From Falsiroseomonas sp041690465 (GTDB lineage Bacteria; Pseudomonadota; Alphaproteobacteria; Acetobacterales; Acetobacteraceae), in NCBI RefSeq assembly GCF_041690465.1, contig NZ_JAWLHG010000001.1, forward strand, positions 248,001 through 312,000: a stretch of DNA of 64,000 nucleotides, given 5' to 3'. The notes beneath the pieces were generated by a model. That model saw only the letters and a program-made list of their open reading frames with translations, had not been told where the DNA came from and searched no databases. This document shows, piece after piece, positions 34,375 to 42,954 of the stretch; positions within the stretch are counted from its first letter, which is position 1; each line of letters opens with the position of its first letter. Position numbers and translations under genes: made by a program.

Positions 34375-35265
34375 TCAGCCCCCCTTCGCCAGCTCCAGCG
34401 CGCGGGCATAGACCTGCTTGCGCGGCAGGCCGGTGGCGGCGGCGACCATGGCGGCGGCATCGCGCAGGCTGGCACCTTCCATCGCCGCCCGCAGCTGGGC
34501 ATCGAGGTCCGCCTCGCCGGTCGCCTCCTCCGGCGCCGGGCCGACCACGATGCAGATCTCGCCCCGCGCCTCGTGCCCGGCGTAATGGGTGGCGAGCTCC
34601 GCCAGGCTGCCGCGGCGCACTTCCTCGAAGCGCTTTGTCAGCTCCCGCGCCACGGCCGCCGGGCGGTCGCCGCCCAGCCCCTCGGCGAGCGCGGCCAGCG
34701 CCTCGGCCAGGCGGTGCGGCGCCTCGTGCAGCACCACCGTCGCTGCAAGCCCCGCCCGCTCCGCCGCCCGCAGACGCGCGATCGCCGCGGCGCGCGGCCC
34801 GCCCTTCGGCGGCAGGAAGCCCAGGAAGAGGAAGGGATGCGGCGGCAGGCCCGAGAGCGTCAGCGCCATCACCGCCGCGTTCGGCCCCGGAATCGCCGTC
34901 ACCGGCAGCCCCGCCTCGATCACCGCCCGCACCAGCCGATAGCCGGGATCGGAGACCAGCGGCGTGCCGGCATCCGAGGCCAGCGCGAGGCGTTGCCCTG
35001 CGCGAAGCCGTTCCAGCACGCGCGGCACCATCTCCGCCTCGTTATGGTCGTGCAGTGGCAGGAGCGGCGCGGACATGCCATGACGGGCCATCATCTGGCC
35101 GGTCACCCGGGTATCCTCGCACAGCACGGCGTCCACCCCGCCGAGCACCGCGAGCGCCCGCGGCGACAGGTCGCCGAGATTGCCGATCGGCGTCGCCACC
35201 AGGGACAGCCCCGCCGGTGCTTCCCGCGATGACGCCCGTTCAGGAGGGTCGCCGCTTGCCGTCAT
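34375..35265 (-). CDS. rsmI: 16S rRNA (cytidine(1402)-2'-O)-methyltransferase
   Basis: A 296-residue SAM-dependent enzyme of the tetrapyrrole-methylase fold acting on C1402 in the ribosomal decoding site. LVATPIGNLGDLSPRAL, DAVLCEDTRVTGQMM, PLHDHNE, ALASDAGTPLVSDPGYRLV and IPGPNAAVMALTLSGL are family motifs. The ATG at 35265 has GGAGG about 11 bases upstream; a GTG at 35304 would extend it. The C-terminal helical domain ends LPRKQVYARALELAKGG. It is divergent from the LpoA-like gene, as often seen in Proteobacteria. Confidence 0.95.
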   Translation of the reverse strand: MTASGDPPERASSREAPAGLSLVATPIGNLGDLSPRALAVLGGVDAVLCEDTRVTGQMMARHGMSAPLLPLHDHNEAEMVPRVLERLRAGQRLALASDAGTPLVSDPGYRLVRAVIEAGLPVTAIPGPNAAVMALTLSGLPPHPFLFLGFLPPKGGPRAAAIARLRAAERAGLAATVVLHEAPHRLAEALAALAEGLGGDRPAAVARELTKRFEEVRRGSLAELATHYAGHEARGEICIVVGPAPEEATGEADLDAQLRAAMEGASLRDAAAMVAAATGLPRKQVYARALELAKGG

Positions 35266-36503
35266 CCGCTCTGCTGCCTCCCCGAGACGCCGGCCTTCCG
35301 TCACGCCGCACCCTGGCGGGCCTGGCGATCGCTGCCCTTCTCGGCCTGTCGGCCTGTGCGCCGCAATACCCCGGCTCCGGCTATGTCGGAGTCGCGCCCC
35401 CGATCGGCATGGCGCCGGGGGGGCCGATGCAACGGGCGGCGCTGCTGCTGCCGCTGTCCGGGCCGCAGGCGGCGCTCGGCCAGGCGATGATGAACGCCGG
35501 CACGCTGGCGCTGTTCGACGAGGCGCCGACCGGCGTGGAATTCACGCCCCGCGACACCGGCGGCACTCCCGCCGGCGCCGCCGCGGCCGCCCGCGCCGCG
35601 ATCGCCGAAGGTGCACGCGCCCTGGTCGGCCCGCTGACCAGCGCAGAGGCCGCGGCCGTCGCGCCGGTGGCGCGCAGCGCCGGCGTGCCGCTGCTCGCCT
35701 TCACCAATGACGAGCAGCGCGCGGGGCAGGGCGTCTGGGTGCTCGGCACCACGCCGCAGCAGCAGGTGCGCCGGGTGGTGGCGGCGGCGGCGCGCGATGG
35801 TGCGCAGCGCTTCGCACTCGCCGCCCCGAATACCGAATTCGGCCGCGCGCTGGCGGCGGCGCTGCGCCGCGCGACCGCCGATCTCGGTCTGCCGCAGCCC
35901 CGCATCGCCCTGCATCCCGCCACTGCCGAGCCGGGCATGGCCGCCGGCGGCGCGCGCGCGCAGATGCGCGACGTGGATGCGCTGCTGATCGGCGAATCCG
36001 GCGAGCGCGCGCGCCGCTTCGCCGCCGCCTTTGCCGGGCTCGCCAGCGCCATGCCGCCGCCGGCGTCCGATCCCGCCGCGCCCGACGCGCCCATCCCCGA
36101 CACCGCTGAGCCGCCGCCGGGCCCGCGCCTGCTCGGCACCACGCTCTGGCTCAACGACGGCGCGCTGCGCGGCGAGCCTTCGCTGGGTGGCGCCTGGTTC
36201 CCCGGCCCCGACGCCCGCGCCCGCGCCCGCTTCGAGAGCCGCTACCGCGAAGCCTTCCAGGAAACGCCGCCGCGCGTCGCCGCCGCCGCCTACGACGCCG
36301 CGGCGCTGGCCGCGCGGGCGCTGCGCAGCAATGCGCCGGTGGACAGCCTCACCGCCTCGCAGAGCTTTTCCGGCGCCGAAGGCCCGGTGCGCCTGCTGCC
36401 GGGCGGGCAGACGCTGCGTGGGCTGGCGATCTACGCCCTTTCCCCCTCCGGCGATCCGCTTCTGCTCGAGCCCGCCGCCGACCCGGCCGGGCCCGGCTTC
36501 TAG
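35256..36503 (+). CDS. Penicillin-binding protein activator-like lipoprotein (LpoA/LppC family)
   Basis: A 415-residue protein with a lipoprotein signal (TLAGLAIAALLGLSAC, lipidation at Cys34). The body has a type I periplasmic-binding fold: AALLLPLSGPQAALGQAMMNAGTLALF, ARALVGPLTSAEAAAVAPVA and PLLAFTNDEQRAGQGVWVLG. The family activates PBP1a from the outer membrane in enterobacteria; the N-terminal TPR half of E. coli LpoA is missing, as usual in Alphaproteobacteria. TTG 35256 is chosen because AGGAGGG lies seven bases upstream; ATG 35229 is the alternative. Either start overlaps the 5' end of rsmI. Confidence 0.85.
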   Translation: MPSSALLPPRDAGLPSRRTLAGLAIAALLGLSACAPQYPGSGYVGVAPPIGMAPGGPMQRAALLLPLSGPQAALGQAMMNAGTLALFDEAPTGVEFTPRDTGGTPAGAAAAARAAIAEGARALVGPLTSAEAAAVAPVARSAGVPLLAFTNDEQRAGQGVWVLGTTPQQQVRRVVAAAARDGAQRFALAAPNTEFGRALAAALRRATADLGLPQPRIALHPATAEPGMAAGGARAQMRDVDALLIGESGERARRFAAAFAGLASAMPPPASDPAAPDAPIPDTAEPPPGPRLLGTTLWLNDGALRGEPSLGGAWFPGPDARARARFESRYREAFQETPPRVAAAAYDAAALAARALRSNAPVDSLTASQSFSGAEGPVRLLPGGQTLRGLAIYALSPSGDPLLLEPAADPAGPGF

Positions 36504-36533
36504 CCGCGTCGTCGGCGCCTGAAGCCACAGGCG

Positions 36534-37955
36534 ATGCCGGTCGCCGCGCCGCGCGCCAGGCGCCTGCTTGCCGCCGCCGCGCTGATCGGCGGCGTGCCGG
36601 CGACGGCGCTGCTGCTGCTGCTGCTGGGCGGCTGGCTCGCCGCGCTGCCCGCGCTGCTCGCGCTGGTCGCAACCGGCGCCGCGGCAATCGCTCTTGCACG
36701 GGTCTGGCTCGGCAACCTCCAGCGGCTCGGCGAGGCGATACGCCGCGCCGAGGCGGGGGAGGGCGAGGTGCCGGCGCTCTCCCACCGGATCGTGCTGCCC
36801 TCGGTGGCGGAGATCGCCGAGGATGTGCGCCGCCTGGCGCGCAGCGCCAACGAACGCGCCGAGCTGGTGATGCGGCTCCGCCGCGCCGACGCCGCGATCA
36901 TCGAGCGCCTGCCCGACCCGCTGGTGGTGTTGGATGCGCGCGGCGCGGCGCTGCGCGCCAATGCGGCGGCGCGGTCGCTGTTCGGCAGCGGCAGCGGCGT
37001 CAATGCCGGCGCCGCCGGCGACCTCGCCGCGCTGCTCCGCCATCCCACCCTGGCCGACGCGCTCGACGCGACGCTGGCCGGCGAGGGGCCCCGCCAGGTG
37101 GACATCGCGCTGCCCGTACCGGTGCCGCGCGACCTGCTGGTGCATGTCATCCTGATGGAGCCGCCGCTCTCCGATGGCGGGCGCATCGTGCTGCTGCTGT
37201 CCGACCGCACGCGGGAGCGCGCGGTGGAGCGGATGCGGGCCGACTTCGTCGCCAATGCCAGCCACGAGCTGCGCACGCCGCTCGCCTCGCTCATCGGCTT
37301 CATCGAGACGCTGCGCGGCCCGGCCCATGACGATGCGGAGGCGCGGATGCGCTTCCTCGGCATCATGGCCGAACAGTCGGAGCGGATGCGGCGGCTGATC
37401 GACGACCTGCTCGGCCTCTCCCGCATCGAGATCACCGAGCACCAGCCGCCGACCGGCGAGGTGGACCTCGCCGCCCTGGCCGCGGCCGAGGCGGAGGCGA
37501 TGGCGCCGATCCTGGCGCAGCGCCGCACCCGGCTGGAGACCGCGCTCGAGCCCGGCAGCCTTGCCAAGCCGGCGGATGCCGAGCAGCTCGGCCAGGTACT
37601 GCGCAACCTGCTGGAGAACGCGGCCCGCTACGGCCGGGAAGGCGGGACGATCCGGCTTGCCGTGGCGCGCGCCGCGCCGGGCGGGGAGGGGACGGCGCCG
37701 CGCTGGCCCTCGCGCCCCGGCGTGGTGCTGAGCGTCGCCGATGACGGGCCGGGCATCGCCCGCCAGCACATCCCGCGCCTGACGGAGCGCTTCTACCGCG
37801 TGGACCGCGGCCGCAGCCGCAATGCCGGCGGCACCGGCCTCGGCCTCGCCATCGTCAAGCACATCGTCAATCGCCACCGCGGCCAGCTGGTGATCGAGAG
37901 CGAGGAGGGCGCCGGCGCCACCTTCAGCGTGTGGCTGCCGGCCGGGGGCGGTTGA
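36534..37955 (+). CDS. PhoR-like sensor histidine kinase
   Basis: A 473-residue inner-membrane kinase. Two adjacent membrane helices (about residues 9-28 and 32-56) leave almost no periplasmic loop. A PAS domain (about 118-215) precedes HisKA with ANASHELRTPLASL (His244). The ATPase boxes are NLLENAARYG, DDGPGIARQHI and GGTGLGLAIVKHI, plus RLTERFYRVD. The layout matches PhoR, the phosphate-starvation sensor, which also lacks a large sensor domain. phoB and the pst genes are not adjacent, so the pathway is inferred. Confidence 0.88.
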   Translation: MPVAAPRARRLLAAAALIGGVPATALLLLLLGGWLAALPALLALVATGAAAIALARVWLGNLQRLGEAIRRAEAGEGEVPALSHRIVLPSVAEIAEDVRRLARSANERAELVMRLRRADAAIIERLPDPLVVLDARGAALRANAAARSLFGSGSGVNAGAAGDLAALLRHPTLADALDATLAGEGPRQVDIALPVPVPRDLLVHVILMEPPLSDGGRIVLLLSDRTRERAVERMRADFVANASHELRTPLASLIGFIETLRGPAHDDAEARMRFLGIMAEQSERMRRLIDDLLGLSRIEITEHQPPTGEVDLAALAAAEAEAMAPILAQRRTRLETALEPGSLAKPADAEQLGQVLRNLLENAARYGREGGTIRLAVARAAPGGEGTAPRWPSRPGVVLSVADDGPGIARQHIPRLTERFYRVDRGRSRNAGGTGLGLAIVKHIVNRHRGQLVIESEEGAGATFSVWLPAGGG

Positions 37956-37961
37956 ACCGGC

Positions 37962-39869
37962 CTACAGCAGCAGGTCGCCCGGGCCGAGCAGGGGAAGGCC
38001 CTTGAGCACGATCACCATGTCCGCCTCGGCGTCGGCATCGGCGGTATCGAGCTCGATGCGGAGCTGGCGCAGCGCGAAGTCGCGCACCATGCGCAGCTCC
38101 GCCACGCCGGCGCCACCGGAGAAGGCGGCGGTGCCGATCAAGGTGAAGGCGTCGTCCCCCGCCGTCGCCGCATCGGCATCCAACGCCGAGAGGTCGAGCA
38201 GGTCGGTGCCGCGCGCGAAGTCGAACAGGAGGTCCGTCGCCGCGTCCGTGCTGTCGGCGAGGTCGGCATAGGCGAAGACATCGCCCTCCGTCCCGCCGCG
38301 CAGCGTGTCGGCGCCGGCGCCACCGAGCAGCGTATCGGCGCCGGCATCGCCGAACAGGCGGTCGTCGCCGCCGCCGCCGCGCAGCAGGTCGTTCTCCGTC
38401 CCGCCGCGCAGCACGTCCTCGCCCCCTCCGCCATCCAGGGTGTCCGCGCCCACGCCGCCCAGGACGGTGTCGGCGCCTTCGCCGCCATCGGCGAGGTCGT
38501 CGCCGGCATCGCCGCGCACCCGGTCGCCATCGGCGCCGGCCTCCAGCGTGTCCGCGGCCTCGCCGCCGACCAGGGTGTCGTTTCCGGCGCCGCCAAGCAG
38601 CCGGTCGGCCTCGGCGCCACCGTTCGTCAGGTCGGCACCCTCGCCGCCGTCGAGCGTGTCCGCGCCGAGGCTGCCGATCAGCGTATCGGCGCCGGCCTCG
38701 CCGAGAAGGCTGTCGGCGCCGATCATCCCCAGCAGCCGGTCATCGCCGCCGGCGCCGGCCAGGGAATCGTCCCCGCCCCGGCCCTGGAGCGTGTCGGCGC
38801 CCTCGCCGCCAACGAGCGCCTCGGCGCCGCCCGTGCCGGACTGCGCGCCGCCCGGCGGGGCGAGGTCGAAGCGCGCGGCGCGGATCTGGTAGTCGAAGCC
38901 GTTGTTGGTGTCCTCCCAGGCGACGACGAGGGTGCCGTTGCCGGTCATCGTCATCTCGGGGCGGGTCTGCTGGCCCTGGATGGTGGAGTCGAGCCGCATC
39001 ACCGCGCCATCGGGCGTGCCGTCCGCGTTCAGGCGCTGGCCGAGGACGTTCGAATCGAAGATCCCGGGGGCGTAGCCGGAGATCGCCACCAGCACTCCGC
39101 CATCGGGCAGCACGCCGAGCTCCGTCGTGCCGAAGCTCGACACATCGAAGGTGATGTCGCGCGCCGTGCCCTCGAGCGCGCCGGCGGCATCGAGGAAATA
39201 GACGCGCACCACGGATGCGCTGGCGCCGATGGTCAGCGCGTGGGCCACCACGAGGCCGCCATCGGGCCGCGCAGCGAGCACGGTGGCGTGTCGCTCGGGG
39301 TTGTCGGGGATGAAGGCCGGCAGCGCCGCGACCGATCCGTCGAGGTTGCGGAACACGATCTGGGAGACGGAGGTGAAGCCGTTGAAGGCCTGGGCCGCAA
39401 GCGCCAGCACGCCGGCATTCGGCCCCTGGAGCGCCGCCGCGGCGTCATGGATGCCGATCCCGACATAGGGCCCGGCGGAGGTCAGCAGCGTGCTGGTGGC
39501 GCCCGCGGTGCCATCCGCCTCGATGATGAGCAGCTTCAGCCTGTCCGGGCTGCCGGCACCGTCGGTGTACATCAGCCCGGCGCGTCCGCCGTCCAGCGCG
39601 ACGATCTGGTGGAAGTTGACGCCTTCGGAGAAGGCCCCGCCGGTGGCGACCGGGATCTCGGCACCGACGAGGTTGCCGGTCGCGGGGTCCATGACGAAGG
39701 CGCCGATCCGACTGGTGCCGGCCGTGAAGTCGCTCACACCCCAGCCGGCCGCGACATGGCCGTTGGACAGCGTGACCAGGCCGGAGCCGTCGAAATACCC
39801 GGTCAGGTCGGCACTCACCGGCGCCGCGGGACCGAGCGCCGCGCCATCGGTGCCGAACCGCCGGACCAT
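37962..39869 (-). CDS. RTX repeat protein, 3' part of an interrupted gene
   Basis: A 635-residue frame. Residues ~1-345 are a repeated beta-rich region with phrases such as TLSNGHVAAGWGVSDF, DGGLVVAHAL and NGTLVVAWEDTNN, typical of large secreted alphaproteobacterial proteins. Residues ~345-520 hold about 18 RTX nonapeptides (GGEGADTLQ..). The last ~110 residues (DLLFDFARGTDLLDLSALDAD, ending GPGDLLL) form a serralysin-type C-terminal region with the type I export signal. The first ATG has no Shine-Dalgarno. Upstream, the same frame continues through ten codons (AIDADRGVTI) to an in-frame TAG and beyond, so this is probably the distal part of a broken gene. Confidence 0.7.
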   Translation of the reverse strand: MVRRFGTDGAALGPAAPVSADLTGYFDGSGLVTLSNGHVAAGWGVSDFTAGTSRIGAFVMDPATGNLVGAEIPVATGGAFSEGVNFHQIVALDGGRAGLMYTDGAGSPDRLKLLIIEADGTAGATSTLLTSAGPYVGIGIHDAAAALQGPNAGVLALAAQAFNGFTSVSQIVFRNLDGSVAALPAFIPDNPERHATVLAARPDGGLVVAHALTIGASASVVRVYFLDAAGALEGTARDITFDVSSFGTTELGVLPDGGVLVAISGYAPGIFDSNVLGQRLNADGTPDGAVMRLDSTIQGQQTRPEMTMTGNGTLVVAWEDTNNGFDYQIRAARFDLAPPGGAQSGTGGAEALVGGEGADTLQGRGGDDSLAGAGGDDRLLGMIGADSLLGEAGADTLIGSLGADTLDGGEGADLTNGGAEADRLLGGAGNDTLVGGEAADTLEAGADGDRVRGDAGDDLADGGEGADTVLGGVGADTLDGGGGEDVLRGGTENDLLRGGGGDDRLFGDAGADTLLGGAGADTLRGGTEGDVFAYADLADSTDAATDLLFDFARGTDLLDLSALDADAATAGDDAFTLIGTAAFSGGAGVAELRMVRDFALRQLRIELDTADADAEADMVIVLKGLPLLGPGDLLL

Positions 39870-39899
39870 AATCGTGACGCCCCGGTCGGCGTCGATCGC

Positions 39900-40082
39900 C
39901 TAGGGATAGGTCGGCGGGGCCCCGCCGGCGGTTTCCGGCAGGAAGTCATTCCAGATCGCGACGAAGCCGCCCTCCGCCGTGCCGGTAATGTGAGGCCGAT
40001 ACTCGGCACCGTACCGCGATGTTCCGTCCTCCGGCCAGAGGATCAGGTTGGACTGGCCGTTGACCGGGTTGGGAACCCGCAT
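39900..40082 (-). pseudogene. 5' fragment of the interrupted RTX gene
   Basis: Sixty codons from ATG 40082 (MRVPNPVNGQSNLILWPEDG) to TAG 39902-39900 are in the same frame as the RTX protein downstream. The text HITGTAEGGFVAIWNDFLPE is of the same kind as the repeats there (GGFVxxWxD), and the following codons after the TAG (AIDADRGVTIMVRRFGTDG) complete the usual V.VRRF..DG unit. This shows one gene split by a nonsense codon. A sequencing error or programmed read-through cannot be excluded. GAGAAG precedes the ATG. Confidence 0.65.
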
Positions 40083-40347
40083 CCGGCTTCTCGTGCGTGC
40101 TTGGAAATTGCTGCCAATCGATCCGGCATTTGCGCCTGAGGTGCAACCAACCTGAAGTCGATAACGCGGCGGCGCCACCCCGCCGACCACGCCAGCCCGG
40201 CGAAACCGCTTGCCTGAATCGGATACAATAGGCGATATCGGATCGCTGCCTCACGCGTGCGTGATGCCGCGCCGCGAAAGCCTTTCGCCGGCGGGGCGTT
40301 ACCGCCCTGCCTTCCCGCCTGTCCGCCGCCACTGCCCGGAGTTCCGC

Positions 40348-41499
40348 GTGACCCCGCCCGAACCGCTGTTCCGCTCCTTCTTCATGGCCGGCTTCGAGTG
40401 CTCGACGCACCGCAACATGTCCCGCCGCCGGCTCGACATGATCGCCGCCACCCACCACGACATGCTCGCCTTCGAGGATTACAGCCAGCTTGCCGAGCAC
40501 GGCATCCGCACTGCCCGCGACGGCGTGCGTTGGCATCTGGTTGAGACCTCGCCCGGCCAGTACGACTGGTCCTCCGTCCTGCCGATGCTGCGTGCGGCCG
40601 AGCGCGCCGGCACCCAGGTGATCTGGGATCTCTGCCACTATGGCTGGCCGGACGATCTCGACGTGTTCTCGCCGGCCTTCGTGGACCGCTTCGCCCGCTA
40701 CGCCGCCGCCTTCGCCAGGCTGCATGTGGCGGAGACCGGGCGCGCGCCCTTCGTCTGCCCGGTGAACGAGATCTCCTTCCTCGCCTTTGCCGGCGGCGAC
40801 ATGGAGCGTTGCAGCCCGCATGCGAAGGGCCGCGGCATGGACCTCAAGCGCAACCTGGTGCGCACCGCCATCGCCGGCACCCATGCGGTGCGCGAGGCCG
40901 CCCCCGGCACCCGCACCGCCGCGATCGACCCGGTGATCCACATCGTGCCGCGCAACCCGGGCGAGGCCGAGGCGGTGCGCCTGCACAATGCCAGCCAGTG
41001 GCAGGCCTGGGACATGCTGGCCGGCCGCGAGGAGCCGGAACTCGGCGGCAGCGAGGAGGTGCTGGATGTCGTCGGGATCAACTACTACTGGAACAACCAG
41101 TGGCTCCACCACGGCGAGCCGCTCAGCGTGTTCGACGCCGCGCGCTTCCGCCCCTTCCGCGAGCTGATCGCCGATGCCGCCGCGCGTTATGCCGGGCGTG
41201 ATCTGTTCATCGCCGAGACCAGCATCGAAGGCTGGCCCCGCCCTGCCTGGCTCCGCTACGTCACCGAGGAGGCGCTGGCCGCCATCGCGGCGGGGGTGAA
41301 GCTGCACGGCGTCTGCATCTACCCCATCATCTCCCACATCGGCTGGGACGAGGACCGCTACTGCCCGAACGGCCTGTTCGAGCTGCAGCCGAAGCACGGC
41401 CGGCGCGAGGTCTACCGCCCGCTCGCGGAGGAATTGGCGCGGCTGCAGGGTCAGGTGCGTGACTCGGCCTGCGCCGCACCCCGCACCGCGGCTGAGTGA
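40348..41499 (+). CDS. Beta-glucosidase-like glycoside hydrolase (clan GH-A, GH1-like)
   Basis: A 383-residue cytoplasmic (alpha/beta)8-barrel protein. FRSFFMAGFECSTHR begins the barrel, RDGVRWHLVE and VIWDLCHYGWPDD are early strands, CPVNEISFLAF has the acid/base Glu after Asn, and LFIAETSIEG has the nucleophile Glu; DVVGINYYWNNQW is also GH1-like. It is shorter than classical GH1 enzymes (~450 aa), so the substrate is uncertain. GTG 40348 is chosen for CGGAG upstream and for the family N-terminus. It is divergent from the interrupted RTX gene. Confidence 0.75.
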   Translation: MTPPEPLFRSFFMAGFECSTHRNMSRRRLDMIAATHHDMLAFEDYSQLAEHGIRTARDGVRWHLVETSPGQYDWSSVLPMLRAAERAGTQVIWDLCHYGWPDDLDVFSPAFVDRFARYAAAFARLHVAETGRAPFVCPVNEISFLAFAGGDMERCSPHAKGRGMDLKRNLVRTAIAGTHAVREAAPGTRTAAIDPVIHIVPRNPGEAEAVRLHNASQWQAWDMLAGREEPELGGSEEVLDVVGINYYWNNQWLHHGEPLSVFDAARFRPFRELIADAAARYAGRDLFIAETSIEGWPRPAWLRYVTEEALAAIAAGVKLHGVCIYPIISHIGWDEDRYCPNGLFELQPKHGRREVYRPLAEELARLQGQVRDSACAAPRTAAE

Positions 41500-41503
41500 C
41501 GCA

Positions 41504-41537
41504 GCGCCGGGCCGCCCGTCGCGGGGCGGCCCGGCGC
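41504..41537. terminator. Long GC hairpin between convergent genes
   Basis: A perfect 14-bp inverted repeat (GCGCCGGGCCGCCC and its complement) around a 6-base loop sits just after the glycosidase stop and just before the stop of the convergent RTX gene. GTGAC/GTCAC at the outer edges extends the pairing with an interruption. It has no T-tract. It is a likely bidirectional transcription barrier or mRNA 3' stabiliser. Confidence 0.55.
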
Positions 41538-41544
41538 CGGCGGG

Positions 41545-42954
41545 TCACAGCACGAAGTCGTCCGCCACCAGCTTGCCCCAGCCCTGCACCAGGATCTCCA
41601 TGTCGGCGGCGACGTCGCCATCGGCCTGGTTCACCTGCACGAGCAGGTATTTGCTGGCATTGTCGGCCGGATCGCCGATCCGCTCGAAGCGGACCTGCGC
41701 CTGGCCCGCGGTGAAGGCGGCCATGCCGATGAAGTCGAACGCACCATCGCCATCGAGGCTGTCGAGGAAGCCGAGGTCCAGCCGGTCCGGCGTGGCGTGG
41801 AAGGACGATCGCTCGAACTCGGCGATCACGTCGGGGGAGCCCGGCTCGCTGTCCTCCAGGAACAGGTAGAAATAGGTGTCGGAGTCGCCGAGCCCGCCGC
41901 GCATCGTGTCCGCGCCGTAGCCGCCGATCAGGATGTCGCCGCCCTCCCGGCCGAGCAGCAGGTCGTTGCCGCCGCCGCCGACCAGCCCGTCACCGCCCTC
42001 GCCGCCGTCCAGCCGGTCGTCGTCGGCGCCGCCGTCGAGCTGGTCGCTGCCGGCGCCGCCATAGAGCTCGTCGGTGCCCGCCGCGCCCAAGAGGATGTCG
42101 CCGCCCTCACCGCCGAACAGCCGGTCATCGCCCGCCTCGCCGAACAGCTCGTCGTCACCGGCATCGCCCTGCAGCCGATCGGCGCCGTCGCCGCCGGCCA
42201 GCAGATCGCGCCCGGCGCCGCCATAGAGTTCGTCGTCGTCGGCACCACCCTCGAGCGTGTCGGCGCCATCGTCGCCAAACAGGCGATCGTTGCCGCCCTC
42301 GCCCTGCAGCACGTCGTCATCCGTGCCGCCGGCAAGCCGGTCATCGCCGTCCCCGCCTGCCAGCAGGTCGCTGCCGGCGCCGCCATAGAGCTCGTCATTG
42401 CCGGCACCGCCGCCCAGCGTGTCGGCGCCATCGCCGCCGAACAGCCGGTCGGCGCCGTCCTCGCCCTCCAGCACGTCGTCGCCGTCATCGGCCTGCAGCC
42501 GGTCGTCGCCGTCGCCGCCCGAGAGCAGGTCGCTGCCGGCCCCGCCATAGAGTTCGTCGTCGTCGGCACCGCCGTCCAGCGTATCGGCGCCGTCCTCGCC
42601 GAACAGCCGGTCGTTGCCGCCCTCGCCCTGCAGCACGTCGTCATCCGCGCCGCCGGCAAGCCGGTCGTCATCCGCGCCGCCGGCCAGGCTGTCGGCGCCG
42701 GCATTACCCTCCAGCCGGTCGGGCCCGGCGTCGCCGAGCAGTAGGTCGGCCCCGCTGCCGCCGATCACGGTGTCGGCGCCGAGGCCGCCATCCAGCGTGT
42801 CACCCTCCGCGCCCGGCAGGGCGGGGTCCGGCGTGCCGAGGATCCGGTCGTCGCCACCGAGCCCAAGGATCGCCTGCGCGGCCGGCGTGCCGACCAGCGT
42901 GTCGGCACCCGCGCCGCCGCTGCCGCTCGGGCCCGGAATGATGGTGGTAGACAT
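41545..42954 (-). CDS. RTX repeat protein with 54-residue super-repeats
   Basis: A 469-residue protein, almost entirely RTX nonapeptides from about residue 30 to 355, followed by a C-terminal serralysin-like region (MAAFTAGQAQVRFERIG, ADMEILVQGWGKLVADDFVL) that resembles the end of the RTX gene at 38 kb and should carry the type I export signal. Very Asp/Gly-rich, hence acidic and calcium-binding. No enzymatic domain. Residues 106-321 repeat with a period of six nonapeptides. A 257-base upstream gap holds its promoter, including an unusually AT-rich stretch near 43060-43110. Confidence 0.85.
   Translation of the reverse strand: MSTTIIPGPSGSGGAGADTLVGTPAAQAILGLGGDDRILGTPDPALPGAEGDTLDGGLGADTVIGGSGADLLLGDAGPDRLEGNAGADSLAGGADDDRLAGGADDDVLQGEGGNDRLFGEDGADTLDGGADDDELYGGAGSDLLSGGDGDDRLQADDGDDVLEGEDGADRLFGGDGADTLGGGAGNDELYGGAGSDLLAGGDGDDRLAGGTDDDVLQGEGGNDRLFGDDGADTLEGGADDDELYGGAGRDLLAGGDGADRLQGDAGDDELFGEAGDDRLFGGEGGDILLGAAGTDELYGGAGSDQLDGGADDDRLDGGEGGDGLVGGGGNDLLLGREGGDILIGGYGADTMRGGLGDSDTYFYLFLEDSEPGSPDVIAEFERSSFHATPDRLDLGFLDSLDGDGAFDFIGMAAFTAGQAQVRFERIGDPADNASKYLLVQVNQADGDVAADMEILVQGWGKLVADDFVL
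41992..42639 (-). repeat. Four 162-bp (54-residue) super-repeats in the RTX gene
   Basis: Residues 106-321 form four blocks of six nonapeptides. Columns are conserved between blocks: unit 2 is DRLFG, unit 4 DELYGGAG, unit 5 D.L.GG. The first and third blocks start identically (DVLQGEGGNDRLFG). It arose by amplification of a six-nonapeptide segment; the fourth block is most diverged. Confidence 0.8.

Noticed and set aside
41992..42700. Regularly repeated short sequences suggesting a CRISPR array
   Set aside because: The repeats are contiguous codons for calcium-binding nonapeptides in one frame, with no spacers and no cas genes.
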